Source: Burkholderiales bacterium
GTDB lineage: Bacteria > Pseudomonadota > Gammaproteobacteria > Burkholderiales > Burkholderiaceae_C
Length of the DNA: 59,882 nt
NCBI GenBank assembly: GCA_003963115.1
Contig: RXJQ01000050.1
Span: 1-59,882, forward strand
Reading direction: 5' to 3'
A program made the translations under genes and the position numbers. Under the pieces are notes generated by a model. It did no database searches. It saw nothing but the letters and a program-made list of their open reading frames with translations, and was not told the DNA's origin. Shown piece by piece: positions 27,046 through 36,750 of the stretch; within the stretch, counting starts at the first letter, position 1; the number at the start of each line of letters is the position of its first letter.

Positions 27046-28725
27046 CTACATCAGCAAGACGGGCGAGAGATAGCCTTGCTGGATCAGGTCGTCCTGCACA
27101 TCGTTGCTGCCGGCGGGCACGGCCAGGTCGGACGTGACGCTCTGCCCTTCGCCACCGCCCAGCGTGCCATCACCATTGGCGTCGAAGCTCATGGTGCTGC
27201 TGGCGTTGCAGCTGTTGGTGGGCGCGTAGTGGATGTGCGAGGTGCCCAGTGCCCAGCTGCTGGCAGTGCTGCCCAGGCTCAGCATCTGGTACTGGTAGTT
27301 GTTGTGCATGGTCTTGTTGCTGCCGGGGCCGGACCAGTTGCAGACCATGCCGCGCATGGTGCCGTCGGTGTTACTGATGTCATCGGTGTAGCCGTGGAAC
27401 AGGGCCATGGCGCGTGACTGCGTGCTGGTGTCCAGCGTGCCGTGGCCCGCAAACACACGGGCGTGGCTGGTGCCGCCCAGGGGGAGGTCCTGCCAGGCGT
27501 AGGCGAAATCGCTGGTCTGCGTGTTCAACACCAGGTCGGTGGCCATGCGCACGAAGCCCTGGCGCCAGCCCAGTGTGCTGCCGCGCACATTGCTGGCCAG
27601 GAAGACGGCCGGGTCCAGCTCGCCTGACATGGTCGTGGCGGCCAGCTCACCGAACTGGTCGCTGCTGCTCACGGGGTTGCCGCAATACTGGCCGGCACGC
27701 AGGCGCAGGCTCAGCCACTGGTCCTGGCGGTTGTAGCCCAGCGAGACCAGGCGGGCCACCTTGTAGCGGCCGCTGCTCATCTGGTCTGAGCAGCCGATGC
27801 TGGCATCCGTGCTCAGATAGCCCATGGCCAGGCGCAGCACGCCAGCGTAGTGCTGGTCGGTGTCATTGGGGGTGTGCAGCACGGTGATCTCCAGCGTCTG
27901 GGCGCTGGTGCCGCTGCCACGGCTGAGCAGCAGGCGGTAGGTGTACTCGCTGCTGTCGGTGTTGAGGGCGATGCTGGCGGCCTGCACGGTGACGCCGCTC
28001 AGCAGTGGCGAGAGCAAGGTGCTGGCGCGGGTTTGCAGGTCCACGCTGCTGCCGGCTGCCGGGAGGGTCAGGGTGCTGTCGGTGGAGGCCATGCGGCGCA
28101 AGGCGGCCATCAGCAAGGTGGCCTGATGCGCCTGCGCACTCAGGCCTTGCGTTTGCGCGTTGACCTCGGCGGCGGCGCAGGCCAGGGGCGTGCTGCTGTC
28201 GTCGCTGTCGCGCCAGATGGCCACCTCGCCGCTGGGCAGCGTGCCATTGGTGCCCGAGGCATCGTCGTGGTTGAGGTAGGCCACGGTCTGGCCGTAGCAG
28301 GTGGCGTGGCTGCGCGCGCTGGTGTCGAACAGCGCCGAGACGTTCACCAGGGCGCTGGCAGACAGGCTCAGTCGCCCGGTGGCGATGGCATCGGCCTGGC
28401 TGGAGGCCACGGCCTGTTGCGTGGTCATGGTGGTGTGCAGGCCGATGTCGCTGACGCCCGTGGCGCCGCTGATCACGGCGCTGCTGCTGGCCAGGGCCGT
28501 GGGCGAGGCCAGCGACATGCCGAAGGGGAAGGGCCAGGCCGAAGTGGGCACCACGCCGGAGCTGGTGGCCGAGCTGTCGTTGCTGCCGCCTCCACCACCG
28601 CCCCCGCCGCCACAGCCGCTCAAGGCGGCCACGGTCACGAAGGAGGCGATGCTCAGACCACGCCAGACTGCACGTTGGGTCGATACGAAAGAAGGCAGGG
28701 AAAGGGCGGAAAAAGTGGTGTGCAT
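27046..28725 (-). CDS. Large lipoprotein of unknown function with poly-Gly linker
   Basis: From the ATG at 28725, with GGAG 10 bases upstream, the 559-residue product begins with a lipoprotein signal (IASFVTVAALSGC) followed directly by a run of nine Gly and a Ser-rich spacer. The mature part is Ser/Thr/Ala-rich with several spaced Cys; no enzymatic motif is evident. The poly-Gly stretch after the lipidated Cys probably acts as a flexible tether holding the domain off the membrane. A slightly longer in-frame start 13 codons upstream is less likely. Function and family are not recognised. Confidence 0.65.
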   Translation of the reverse strand: MHTTFSALSLPSFVSTQRAVWRGLSIASFVTVAALSGCGGGGGGGGGSNDSSATSSGVVPTSAWPFPFGMSLASPTALASSSAVISGATGVSDIGLHTTMTTQQAVASSQADAIATGRLSLSASALVNVSALFDTSARSHATCYGQTVAYLNHDDASGTNGTLPSGEVAIWRDSDDSSTPLACAAAEVNAQTQGLSAQAHQATLLMAALRRMASTDSTLTLPAAGSSVDLQTRASTLLSPLLSGVTVQAASIALNTDSSEYTYRLLLSRGSGTSAQTLEITVLHTPNDTDQHYAGVLRLAMGYLSTDASIGCSDQMSSGRYKVARLVSLGYNRQDQWLSLRLRAGQYCGNPVSSSDQFGELAATTMSGELDPAVFLASNVRGSTLGWRQGFVRMATDLVLNTQTSDFAYAWQDLPLGGTSHARVFAGHGTLDTSTQSRAMALFHGYTDDISNTDGTMRGMVCNWSGPGSNKTMHNNYQYQMLSLGSTASSWALGTSHIHYAPTNSCNASSTMSFDANGDGTLGGGEGQSVTSDLAVPAGSNDVQDDLIQQGYLSPVLLM

Positions 28726-28902
28726 GAGGGTGCTCCAGGCGCAGGCCAGCGGCAGCACACACAATGCCGTGAAGCGAGCGGGTCTGATCGGCCATGAACC
28801 GGGGCGTTTGGACGCTTTTTCCGGCCTCGGTTTTCAGGACGAGTCGGGGGCGTGGCGATAATGCGCTCCATCACGCCATCAGCATCCCCACAGAGGACAC
28901 CC

Positions 28903-30093
28903 ATGTTCCAGCACGTCGACGCCTACCCCGGCGACCCCATCCTCACGCTCAACGAGGATTTCCAGAAAGACCCTCGCCCGGGCAAGATCAACCTCAGCAT
29001 CGGCATCTACTTCGACGAGCAGGGGCGCCTGCCCGTGATGGCCGCCGTGCGCGAGGCCGAAAGCGCCATGCTCGCCGCAGTCGGCCCCAAGCCCTATCTG
29101 CCTATGGCCGGTGCGCTCAACTACCGCGAGGCCGTGCAGCACCTGCTGTTTGGCGCTGATCACGAGGCCGTCAAGAGCGGGCGCATCGCCACCCTGCAGA
29201 CCCTGGGCGGCTCGGGCGGCCTAAAGGTCGGCGGCGATTTCCTCAAGCGCTACTTCCCCGACTCGCAGGTCTGGGTGAGCGACCCCACCTGGGACAACCA
29301 CCGCGCGATGTTCGAAGGTGCGGGCTTCGTGGTCAACACCTATCCCTACTACGACCCCGCCACCTGCGGCCTGAGGTTCGACGCCATGCTGGACGCCATC
29401 CGCGCCCTGCCGGCCAAGAGCATCGTGCTGCTGCATGCCTGCTGCCACAACCCGACCGGGGTGGACTTGAGTGAGGCCCAGTGGAACGAGCTGATCCCGG
29501 TGCTGCGTGATCGCCAACTGCTGCCCTATCTGGACATCGCCTACCAGGGCTTCGGCGACGGCATCGACGCAGATGCCTATGCCATCCGTGCCCTGGCCGA
29601 TGCGGGCGTGCCCTTCTTCGTGGCCAATTCGTTTTCCAAGAGCTTCTCGCTGTACGGCGAGCGTGTGGGCGGCCTGAGCGTGGTCTGCTCGGACAAGGAC
29701 CAGGCCGGCCGCGTGCTGGGCCAGCTGATGTCGGCGGTGCGCCGCAACTACTCCAGCCCACCCACCCACGGTGGCCAGATCGTGGCGCGCGTGTTGCAGA
29801 CGCTGGCGCTGCGCCAGCTGTGGGCCGATGAGCTGACCGCCATGCGCGAGCGCATCCAGCTCATGCGCCAGCGCCTCCACGACGGCCTGGTGCAGCGCGT
29901 GCCTGGGCGCGACTTCAGCTACTTCCTCAAGCAGCGTGGCATGTTCAGCTACACGGGCCTGAGCGCCGAGCAGGCCGATGTGCTGCGCGAGCGCCATGGC
30001 GTGTACGTGCTGCGCTCCGGCCGCATGTGCGTGGCCGGGCTCAATAACGACAACGTGGACCGCGTGGCCGAGGCGCTGGCTGCGGTGGTCTGA
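28903..30093 (+). CDS. tyrB: Aromatic amino acid / aspartate aminotransferase (class I)
   Basis: The 396-residue enzyme starts [20 protein letters not shown], the typical N-terminus of bacterial aspartate/tyrosine aminotransferases, and has the PLP-binding Lys in [15 protein letters not shown], the HNPTGVDL cofactor segment and a C-terminal Arg in RMCVAGL that binds the substrate carboxylate. It transfers amino groups between aromatic amino acids or aspartate and 2-oxoglutarate. An AGAGGA ribosome site lies just upstream. tyrB versus aspC cannot be settled by eye, so the symbol is a best guess. It is monocistronic. Confidence 0.9.
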   Translation: MFQHVDAYPGDPILTLNEDFQKDPRPGKINLSIGIYFDEQGRLPVMAAVREAESAMLAAVGPKPYLPMAGALNYREAVQHLLFGADHEAVKSGRIATLQTLGGSGGLKVGGDFLKRYFPDSQVWVSDPTWDNHRAMFEGAGFVVNTYPYYDPATCGLRFDAMLDAIRALPAKSIVLLHACCHNPTGVDLSEAQWNELIPVLRDRQLLPYLDIAYQGFGDGIDADAYAIRALADAGVPFFVANSFSKSFSLYGERVGGLSVVCSDKDQAGRVLGQLMSAVRRNYSSPPTHGGQIVARVLQTLALRQLWADELTAMRERIQLMRQRLHDGLVQRVPGRDFSYFLKQRGMFSYTGLSAEQADVLRERHGVYVLRSGRMCVAGLNNDNVDRVAEALAAVV

Positions 30094-30121
30094 GGCCGGT
30101 CAGGGGCCTCTCAGGGCCCTC

Positions 30122-30490
30122 TCAAATGGCCCCGGCCATCCTCAAGCGGCGGATCTCCTGAGCCTGGGCCTCGCCGGCGTCCAGTGCCGTAGCCAATTCG
30201 CCACCCACACCGTCAACTGCATCCCGAGACAAATTGGCGTCATCGTTGGCAAACGTGGGGTCCTTTGGCGACGCCTTGGCCATCAGGCATTGCAGCCTGC
30301 GCTGCAGATCGCGGGCCATGTACTCCACCACGCTCCACAGCGACACCGCGATCAGCGTGGCCGAGCCCAGCAAGGTGGTCCACTTCAAGACGCTCGCCAG
30401 GCTGGCCGTTCCCAGCACGCCCATGACGAACATCAAGCCCAGCACCCGAAGGCGTGCTGTCACGCTGCACTGTTCGAACCACTTGAACAT
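30122..30490 (-). CDS. Small hypothetical membrane protein
   Basis: The 122-residue product has two predicted membrane helices at about residues 13-33 and 38-57, then an Arg-rich turn (ARDLQRRLQCLMAK) and an acidic, polar cytoplasmic tail. The helix pair followed by a charged coiled segment is reminiscent of the membrane part of a truncated receptor or of small DUF membrane proteins, but no HAMP or signalling domain follows. It lies tail-to-tail with the aminotransferase, 28 bases apart, and divergent from fadD. I cannot name a family. Confidence 0.55.
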   Translation of the reverse strand: MFKWFEQCSVTARLRVLGLMFVMGVLGTASLASVLKWTTLLGSATLIAVSLWSVVEYMARDLQRRLQCLMAKASPKDPTFANDDANLSRDAVDGVGGELATALDAGEAQAQEIRRLRMAGAI

Positions 30491-30680
30491 GTTGACACCC
30501 CTTGCTGACCGTCAATCCATGTTCGCCGAAGGGCTATCGACCTGGTGCCACGAAATGAGGGGCAAACCTCGCCTTGTCGCACTGCACCATTGGGGGCATC
30601 CCGCGCACCAGATGAGGGCCAACCGTAGAAAAATGGGCCTCGCGCGATGAGCTGAAAGGCTCACTGCAGAGGAGCCCTCT

Positions 30681-32420
30681 ATGGAAAAGATCTGGCTGAA
30701 ACACTATCCGCCAGGTGTCCCGCACACGATCGACACATCGGCCTACCGTTCCCTGGTGGCGTTGCTGGAAGAGGGACTGACACGGCATGCCAGCCTGCCC
30801 GCGTATGGCTTCATGGGACGCATCTGGCGCTTCGCGGACATCAACGTGGCGTCGCGCCACATGGCGGCCTATCTGCAGAGCCTGGGCCTGCAGCCGGGCG
30901 ACCGCGTCGCGGTGATGCTGCCCAATGTGCCGCAGTACCCGGTGGCCGTGGCGGCCATCCTGCGGGCGGGCATGGTGGTGGTGAATGTGAACCCGATGTA
31001 CACGCCAAGGGAGCTGGCCCACCAGCTCAAGGATTCGGGCGCCCGCGCCATCCTCATCCTCGACAATTTCGCGCACACCCTGCAAGAGGTCATCGCGCAA
31101 ACGCCGATCAGGCACGTCATCCTCACCGGGGTCGGCGACATGCTGGGGGCGGTCAAAGGCGCACTTGTCAACCAGATCGTGCGGCGTGTGCGCAAGCAGG
31201 TGCCGCACTACGAGTTGCCCAAGGCGGTGACGGCGGTGACCTTCAACAAGGCGCTGCGAACGGGGCGCCGGTCGGCTTTCGTGGCGGCCCAGCCTGGGCC
31301 CGACGATCTGGCCGTGCTGCAGTACACCGGCGGCACCACGGGGGTGAGCAAGGGCGCGATGCTGCTGCACCGCAATGTCGTGGCGGCCATGCTGCTGTCC
31401 GAAGCCTGGAATGGCGGTGTGATCAAGCAGGTCCACGGCCAGCATGAACAGTTCACCATGGTGGCGGCCTTGCCGCTCTATCACATCTTCGGTTTCGCGG
31501 TGAACCTGATGCTGGGCCTGCGCCTGGGTGCCTGCAACATCCTCATCCCCAATCCGCGTGATCTGCCGGCCATGTTCAAGGAGCTGTCGCGCTGGCGTTT
31601 CCACAGCTTCCCGGCGGTCAACACCTTGTTTGCCGCGATGGCCCGCCACCCTGACTTTGACAGCGTGGACTGGAGCGGCTTGAAGCAGTCCGTCGGCGGC
31701 GGCATGGCGGTGCAGCAGGCCACGGCCAAGCACTGGCGCGAGAAGACGGGGCTGGTCATCTGCGAGGGCTATGGCCTGTCCGAGACCACGGCCGGCGTGA
31801 GCTGCAACCCGGGCCAGCAGCTGAGCTTTTCAGGTGGCATCGGCCTGCCGCTGCCTTCCACCGAGGTGATGATCATCGATGACGACGGGCATGAGCTGCC
31901 GCCGGGTAGTGCGGGCGAGCTGGTCGTGCGTGGCCCGCAGGTCATGGCGGGTTACTGGCAGCGGCCCGATGACACGGCCCAGTCGATGACGCCAGATGGC
32001 TTCATGCGCACCGGCGACATCTGCGTGATGGACGAGCGCGGCTACCTCAAGCTCATCGACCGCAAGAAGGACATGATCAAGGTCTCGGGCTTCAATGTGT
32101 ACCCCAACGAGATCGAGGACATGGTCGCGCTCATGCCCGGTGTGCGAGAGTGCGCGGCCATCGGCATCCCCGATGAACACTCGGGCGAAGCCGTCAAGCT
32201 CTTCGTGGTGCCTGAAACGCCCGAGCTGACCGAGCAGGCCGTGCGCGATCACTGCGCGCAGGTGCTCACCGGCTACAAACGCCCGCGCGTGATCGTGTTC
32301 AGGCCGGATCTGCCCAAGACGCCGATCGGCAAGGTGCTGCGCCGGGCCTTGCGCGAAGAGACGGCCAGCGAGGCGGCCAGCCAGCCCGAGCGCGAGCTTA
32401 CTGAGGCCCCATCAGCTTGA
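30681..32420 (+). CDS. fadD: Long-chain fatty acid-CoA ligase (AMP-forming)
   Basis: The 579-residue adenylate-forming enzyme has the AMP/P-loop motif YTGGTTGVSKGAML, the A5 segment EGYGLSETT, the TGD motif and the hinge/A8 segment LIDRKKDMIKVSGFNVYPNE, plus the catalytic Lys near the end in TPIGKVLRR. It activates fatty acids to acyl-CoA via acyl-AMP, feeding beta-oxidation. The N-terminus MEKIWLKHYPPGVPHTID is typical of proteobacterial FadD. An AGAGGAG-type ribosome site precedes the ATG. The last 23 bases overlap the convergent yaeQ. Confidence 0.93.
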   Translation: MEKIWLKHYPPGVPHTIDTSAYRSLVALLEEGLTRHASLPAYGFMGRIWRFADINVASRHMAAYLQSLGLQPGDRVAVMLPNVPQYPVAVAAILRAGMVVVNVNPMYTPRELAHQLKDSGARAILILDNFAHTLQEVIAQTPIRHVILTGVGDMLGAVKGALVNQIVRRVRKQVPHYELPKAVTAVTFNKALRTGRRSAFVAAQPGPDDLAVLQYTGGTTGVSKGAMLLHRNVVAAMLLSEAWNGGVIKQVHGQHEQFTMVAALPLYHIFGFAVNLMLGLRLGACNILIPNPRDLPAMFKELSRWRFHSFPAVNTLFAAMARHPDFDSVDWSGLKQSVGGGMAVQQATAKHWREKTGLVICEGYGLSETTAGVSCNPGQQLSFSGGIGLPLPSTEVMIIDDDGHELPPGSAGELVVRGPQVMAGYWQRPDDTAQSMTPDGFMRTGDICVMDERGYLKLIDRKKDMIKVSGFNVYPNEIEDMVALMPGVRECAAIGIPDEHSGEAVKLFVVPETPELTEQAVRDHCAQVLTGYKRPRVIVFRPDLPKTPIGKVLRRALREETASEAASQPERELTEAPSA

Positions 32421-32955
32421 TGGGCGTGACCTCGACGGTCTGCTCGCCGTCGTTGATCCAGGCCGTGCCGTCCTGCACGGTGAACTGCAGCTGCATGGTG
32501 CGCTGAGTGAGCGTGGCCAGGGCCTGGCTCTGCTCGGTGGGGATCTGCCAGACGGTCAGGTTGTGCGCGCGCGTGAGCTTGGTCTCGATGCCGCTCCACC
32601 ACACCGGCGTGCTGCTCTGGAAGGCGTAGAGGCTGACTTTGCGGGCGCGGCCACAGGCTTTCATCAGGCGCTTGTCGTCGGGCTGGCCCACTTCAATCCA
32701 GTGCAGGATCTCGTCAGAAAAGTTCTTGTGCCACAGCGCGGGCTCGTCGGGCTCCCACATGTCCTTGGCCAGCTCCAGCGTGCCTTCGGATGTATCGGCG
32801 GGCCAGTTGAGCGCCAGGGCCAGCACACGGACCATCATGCGCTCGTCGGTTTCGGACGGGTGACGCGCGATGGTCATGCCCGGGTCGGCATAGACGTTGC
32901 GGTCCATGTCGGCCAGCTGCAGCTGGGCTTTGTAGATGGTGGCTTTGAGCGCCAT
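32398..32955 (-). CDS. yaeQ: YaeQ family protein
   Basis: From the ATG at 32955 the 185-residue product begins MALKATIYKAQLQLADMDR and contains the family segments HPSETDERMMVRVLALAL and WIEVGQPDDKRLMKACGRA, which define YaeQ. YaeQ has a PD-(D/E)XK nuclease-like fold; its precise activity is not established, though multicopy yaeQ was linked to suppression of rfaH defects in enteric bacteria. A longer start at 32994 would overlap the upstream lipase gene by four bases; the family start is at 32955. The 3' end overlaps fadD convergently by 23 bases. Confidence 0.9.
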   Translation of the reverse strand: MALKATIYKAQLQLADMDRNVYADPGMTIARHPSETDERMMVRVLALALNWPADTSEGTLELAKDMWEPDEPALWHKNFSDEILHWIEVGQPDDKRLMKACGRARKVSLYAFQSSTPVWWSGIETKLTRAHNLTVWQIPTEQSQALATLTQRTMQLQFTVQDGTAWINDGEQTVEVTPIKLMGPQ

Positions 32956-32990
32956 GGTGACAAACGGGTTCTGAACGACAAAGACCGCGA

Positions 32991-33866
32991 TCATCCCTTA
33001 AAAACGCGCCCCAGCCAATCACCCATCTCCTGGAGCACCTCGCTCTGCTCGACCTCGTTGAAGATCTCGTGCGAGAGCTTGGGGAAGGGGCGGTGGTGTA
33101 CCAGGCTCTTGGGCGCGGCGGCGGCAAAGGCGGCCGAGCCTTCGGGCTTGACGCAACGGTCCTCGCCACCCCAGATGATCAGCGTGGGCACGGTCCATTG
33201 CGCGGCGCGGGCACGCACGTTCTCGCCTGCGGCCAGGATGAACATGGTCAGGCGGCCGGTGATGCGGTTGTGCACCAGCGGGTCGGCGATGTAGGCCTTG
33301 ACCGTGGCGGGGTTGTGGCAGACCCATTCGGGCTTGAGGCCATTGCCCACGGGCACGTCGGGTGTGAGCTTGCCCACGGTGGCCAGCAGGCCGCGCTGGA
33401 TGGCGCTGATGGGCACGTCCAGCGCGGGCGAGGACAGCACCAGCGCATCCACAGGGCGCGACCAGGCGGCGGTTTCAAAGGGTGTGGCAAGAGCCGAGAC
33501 GAAGCGCCCTGCAATGGCCCCGCCCAGGCTGTGTCCCACGATGACCAGGCGCTGGCCGGGGTAGGCCGCGCGGGCCGCGTCCACGACCTTAGCCAGGTCA
33601 TGCAGCAGGTCGTCACCTTGCTGGAGGCCGCCGCGCGGGCCGGGTGAGCGGCCATGGCCACGGTGGTCGTAGCCCACGGCGGCCCAGCCTTGCTGGTTCA
33701 GGTAGGCCGCCACGTGCGCATAGCGCAGGCAGTGCTCGCCCAGGCCATGCACGATCACGGCCACGCCATGGCTGAGCTGGCCTGCGGCCAAGGGCCAGTG
33801 CTGGGTGACCAGGTCCAGGCCATCGCGGGTGCGAACGGTGGCGGGAAAGGCGGAAGAGGCGCTCAT
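32991..33866 (-). CDS. Alpha/beta-hydrolase, monoacylglycerol lipase-like
   Basis: The 291-residue protein shows the oxyanion segment VIVHGLGEHCLRYAHVA, the strand YDHRGHGRSPG and the nucleophile elbow GHSLGGA, the pattern of serine-hydrolase domains of the monoacylglycerol lipase/lysophospholipase group (PldB-like). The catalytic Asp probably lies in IIWGGEDRCV and His near KLSHEIFNE. It would release fatty acids from mono-glycerides or lysolipids in the cytoplasm. It lies between yaeQ and hyi on the same strand, with 13 bases to hyi; this looks like a loose operon. Confidence 0.87.
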   Translation of the reverse strand: MSASSAFPATVRTRDGLDLVTQHWPLAAGQLSHGVAVIVHGLGEHCLRYAHVAAYLNQQGWAAVGYDHRGHGRSPGPRGGLQQGDDLLHDLAKVVDAARAAYPGQRLVIVGHSLGGAIAGRFVSALATPFETAAWSRPVDALVLSSPALDVPISAIQRGLLATVGKLTPDVPVGNGLKPEWVCHNPATVKAYIADPLVHNRITGRLTMFILAAGENVRARAAQWTVPTLIIWGGEDRCVKPEGSAAFAAAAPKSLVHHRPFPKLSHEIFNEVEQSEVLQEMGDWLGRVFKG

Positions 33867-33879
33867 GATGGCGTGTGTC

Positions 33880-34713
33880 TCAACAAGGGGTGATGCGGTG
33901 GTCGGCCAGCCAGGCCAGGCCGGCCGAGGTGTGGGTGCGTGGGCGGTATTCGCAGCCGATCCAGCCTGACCAGTTCAGGCGGCGCAGCTCGTCGAACACC
34001 CAGGGGTAGTGCAGCTCGCCTTGATCGGGCTCACCGCGATCGGGCACGGCGGCCACTTGCAGATGCCCCACGCGGCCGGTGGGCAGGTACTGCCGCAGCT
34101 TCATGCTCACATCGCCTTCGACGATCTGGCAGTGGTAGAGGTCCATCTGGACTTGCAAGTGCGGCGAGCCGATGGCCTGCACGAGCTCATGGGCCTGCGC
34201 CTGGTGCGTCAGCAGGTAGCCGGGCATGTCGCGCGGGTTGATGGGCTCGATCATCAGGGTGCGGCCATGATGCGCGGCCTGCTCGGTGGCCCATTGCAGA
34301 CGCTGGGTGTAACGGGCCCAGGCGGCATCACGGTCAGAGGCATCGTGCAGGCCGGCCATCACGTGGATGCGTGGGCAGCCCAGCTCAGCGGCCAGGTTCA
34401 ATGCCGCAAGGATGCTGCTGCGGAAGTCGTCGTCACGACCTTCCAGACAAGCCAGGCCCCGCTCGCCTTGAGCCCATGAACCGGGTGCGGCATTGAAGAG
34501 CACCAGCTCCAGCCCATTGACACGCAAACGTGCGGCGATCTCGGCACTGGGGTGCTCATGCGGGAAGAGGCATTCCACACCATGAAAGCCATCGCGTGTG
34601 GCGGCTTCGAAGCGGTCCAGAAACGGCAGGTCGGTGTAGAGCCACGACAGATTGGCCGCGAACTTCAATACGGGGCTTGATGCGCTGTCGGGGGCGGTGG
34701 AGGGGAGGGCCAT
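33880..34713 (-). CDS. hyi: Hydroxypyruvate isomerase
   Basis: This 277-residue TIM-barrel protein of the xylose-isomerase-like (AP endonuclease 2) superfamily contains the Hyi landmarks: KFAANLSWLYTDLPF near the start, catalytic Glu in LMIEPINPRDMPGY, metal site MDLYHCQIVEGD, and GHLQVAAVPDRGEPDQG followed by the second Glu in WIGCEYRP. It interconverts hydroxypyruvate and tartronate semialdehyde in glyoxylate metabolism. The ATG at 34713 begins 13 residues before the conserved part; an upstream in-frame start adds 18 unlikely residues. No gcl or glxR gene is adjacent, unlike classical glyoxylate clusters. Confidence 0.88.
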   Translation of the reverse strand: MALPSTAPDSASSPVLKFAANLSWLYTDLPFLDRFEAATRDGFHGVECLFPHEHPSAEIAARLRVNGLELVLFNAAPGSWAQGERGLACLEGRDDDFRSSILAALNLAAELGCPRIHVMAGLHDASDRDAAWARYTQRLQWATEQAAHHGRTLMIEPINPRDMPGYLLTHQAQAHELVQAIGSPHLQVQMDLYHCQIVEGDVSMKLRQYLPTGRVGHLQVAAVPDRGEPDQGELHYPWVFDELRRLNWSGWIGCEYRPRTHTSAGLAWLADHRITPC

Positions 34714-34830
34714 CGTGCGTGCGGACGAAAGCGCTAGCGTAGCCCAAAAGCCAAGGCCGACGGGCACGAGGCCGGTCGGCGTTTCAAGCGTATTGAGATG
34801 ACGGGGCGTGCCAGCTCGGCAGCAGGCCGA

Positions 34831-36582
34831 TCAGAAGGTTTCCCAATCGTCGTCGCTCTTGGGGGCAGATACCGCTGTGGCCGCTGCAACCGCTGCAGCC
34901 GGCTGAGGCAGACTCGGGCGCAGCAGTGGCGCGGGTGATGCCGCTGGCGCTGGCTTGGCCGCAGGTCCGGCCTTGGTCAGTTGCGGCAGTGGTGTCACCG
35001 GTGTGATCGTGGTGGCCGCCCTGGGGGAGGCTTTCACCAGCGCAGGAGCCGCAGCGGCAGAGGTGTGGGTGCCGCTGCCCAGCTTGAAGGCCGACACGGC
35101 GTCGGCCAGCTTCAGGGCCTGGTCCTTGAGGCTCTCGGCCGCAGCGGCCGATTGCTCCACCAGCGCGGCATTTTGCTGCGTCATCTGGTCGAGCTGGTTC
35201 ACCGACTGGTTCACATGGCTGATGCCCTGGCTCTGCTCGCCAGCAGCAGCCGTGATCTCGCCGATGATGTCCGACACGCGCTGCACGCTGCCCAGGATCT
35301 CGGTCATCGACGAGCCGGCGTCCTGCACCAGCTTCGAGCCGGACTCGACCTTCTCGCTCGACGAGTTGATCAGCGACTTGATCTCCTTGGCTGCCTGCGC
35401 GCTGCGTTGCGCGAGGGTGCGCACCTCGCCGGCCACCACGGCAAAGCCACGGCCTTGCTCGCCGGCACGCGCGGCTTCCACAGCGGCATTGAGCGCCAGG
35501 ATGTTGGTCTGGAAGGCGATGCCGTCGATCACCGTGATGATGTCGTTGATCTTGCGGCTGGCGTCATTGATCTGGGCCATATTGGCCACGACCTGCGACA
35601 CGATCTCTTCGCCACGGTGCGCGGCCGTGGCGGCCCCCGATGCCATCTGGTTGGCCTGGCGGGCGGCATCGGCGCTCTGGCGCACGGTGTTGGTCAGGTC
35701 GTCCATCGAACTGGCGGTCTGCTGCAGGTTCGAGGCCGTGTGCTCGGTGCGGTTGGAGAGGTCCTGGTTGCCCGAAGCGATCTCGGACGAAGCCGTGCTG
35801 ATCGAGTCGGTGGCATGGCGGATCACGCCGATGGTGTCGCGCAGCTTGCGCGTCATGGCGATGACAGAGGCATTCAGTGAGTGCGTGTCCTGAGGGTTGG
35901 CACGCAACTCGACGCTCAGATCACCCTCGGCGATGCGACCGACCGCTTCGCGCAGATCGGTCGGCTCTCCACCCAGGTCTCGCCAGACCGAGGCGATGAC
36001 GGCCTGCGAGGCCACGCCCAGCATGCCCAGCACGATCAGGCCGGTGAGCACGGTGACCCACAGGTTGGTGTTCACGCCTTGCGTGGCACTGGCCTGCACC
36101 GTGTCGATGGCGTCCTTGGCACTTTGCTTGTGCTGTGTCAGCAGCTTTTGCAGGCTGGCCTGGGCGCTTTGCATCTTGCCGACCTGGTCACCCGGATTCT
36201 GCTTGCTGACCAGCGCCCGCGTGGCGCCGATGGCCGAGCCCTGGTAGGCGTCGAAGGCCTCACCCAGCTCCTGGGCGATGGTGGATTTCTCAGGCAGCTT
36301 GCGCATGCCGTCGATGGCCTCGCGCGCCGATGACACCATCGCGTCCGTTTCCTTCAGGCGCTCGCTGTCACCCTCGGCTGCAGCCGTCTGCAAGGTCAGG
36401 CGCAACTGCTCGGTGCTGCGGTCCAGGGCCGTCACATAGGCCATGTGGGGATTGTCCACCGCGTGCAGGTGCGCCAGCACGCTGGAGGTGCGCTCACCCA
36501 CGATGAAGCTGATCGCCACGCCGACGACGAACACGGCCGCCGCGCTCAATGGCAGCATGCGGATTTTGGTGCGAAAGTTCAT
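34831..36582 (-). CDS. Methyl-accepting chemotaxis protein with C-terminal CheR tether
   Basis: The 583-residue receptor starts [20 protein letters not shown] after an AGGAGG ribosome site. It has TM1 at about 9-28, a helical periplasmic domain, TM2 near 175-205, HAMP, and the signalling tip [32 protein letters not shown] long Ala/Pro-rich linker (about residues 500-570) leads to the C-terminus DDWETF, close to the NWETF pentapeptide by which Tar/Tsr-type receptors recruit CheR and CheB. It is therefore likely to be a high-abundance-type receptor that helps methylate others. It is divergent from the AmpG-like transporter. Confidence 0.93.
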   Translation of the reverse strand: MNFRTKIRMLPLSAAAVFVVGVAISFIVGERTSSVLAHLHAVDNPHMAYVTALDRSTEQLRLTLQTAAAEGDSERLKETDAMVSSAREAIDGMRKLPEKSTIAQELGEAFDAYQGSAIGATRALVSKQNPGDQVGKMQSAQASLQKLLTQHKQSAKDAIDTVQASATQGVNTNLWVTVLTGLIVLGMLGVASQAVIASVWRDLGGEPTDLREAVGRIAEGDLSVELRANPQDTHSLNASVIAMTRKLRDTIGVIRHATDSISTASSEIASGNQDLSNRTEHTASNLQQTASSMDDLTNTVRQSADAARQANQMASGAATAAHRGEEIVSQVVANMAQINDASRKINDIITVIDGIAFQTNILALNAAVEAARAGEQGRGFAVVAGEVRTLAQRSAQAAKEIKSLINSSSEKVESGSKLVQDAGSSMTEILGSVQRVSDIIGEITAAAGEQSQGISHVNQSVNQLDQMTQQNAALVEQSAAAAESLKDQALKLADAVSAFKLGSGTHTSAAAAPALVKASPRAATTITPVTPLPQLTKAGPAAKPAPAASPAPLLRPSLPQPAAAVAAATAVSAPKSDDDWETF

Positions 36583-36750
36583 GAAGCCTCCTGAGGGCCG
36601 AGCCGGGCGTGTCGACACGGACGAGCTGTATCGACGCTGCCTGCATCATCTCGCCAGGGGCGTTGGCTCAAACGCGCAAAAAAGCGTGCAAAAGGTCCGC
36701 TTTCCAGATAGCCCCAAGGACCATGCCCAGGGCTTCCTACAATCCCGGGC

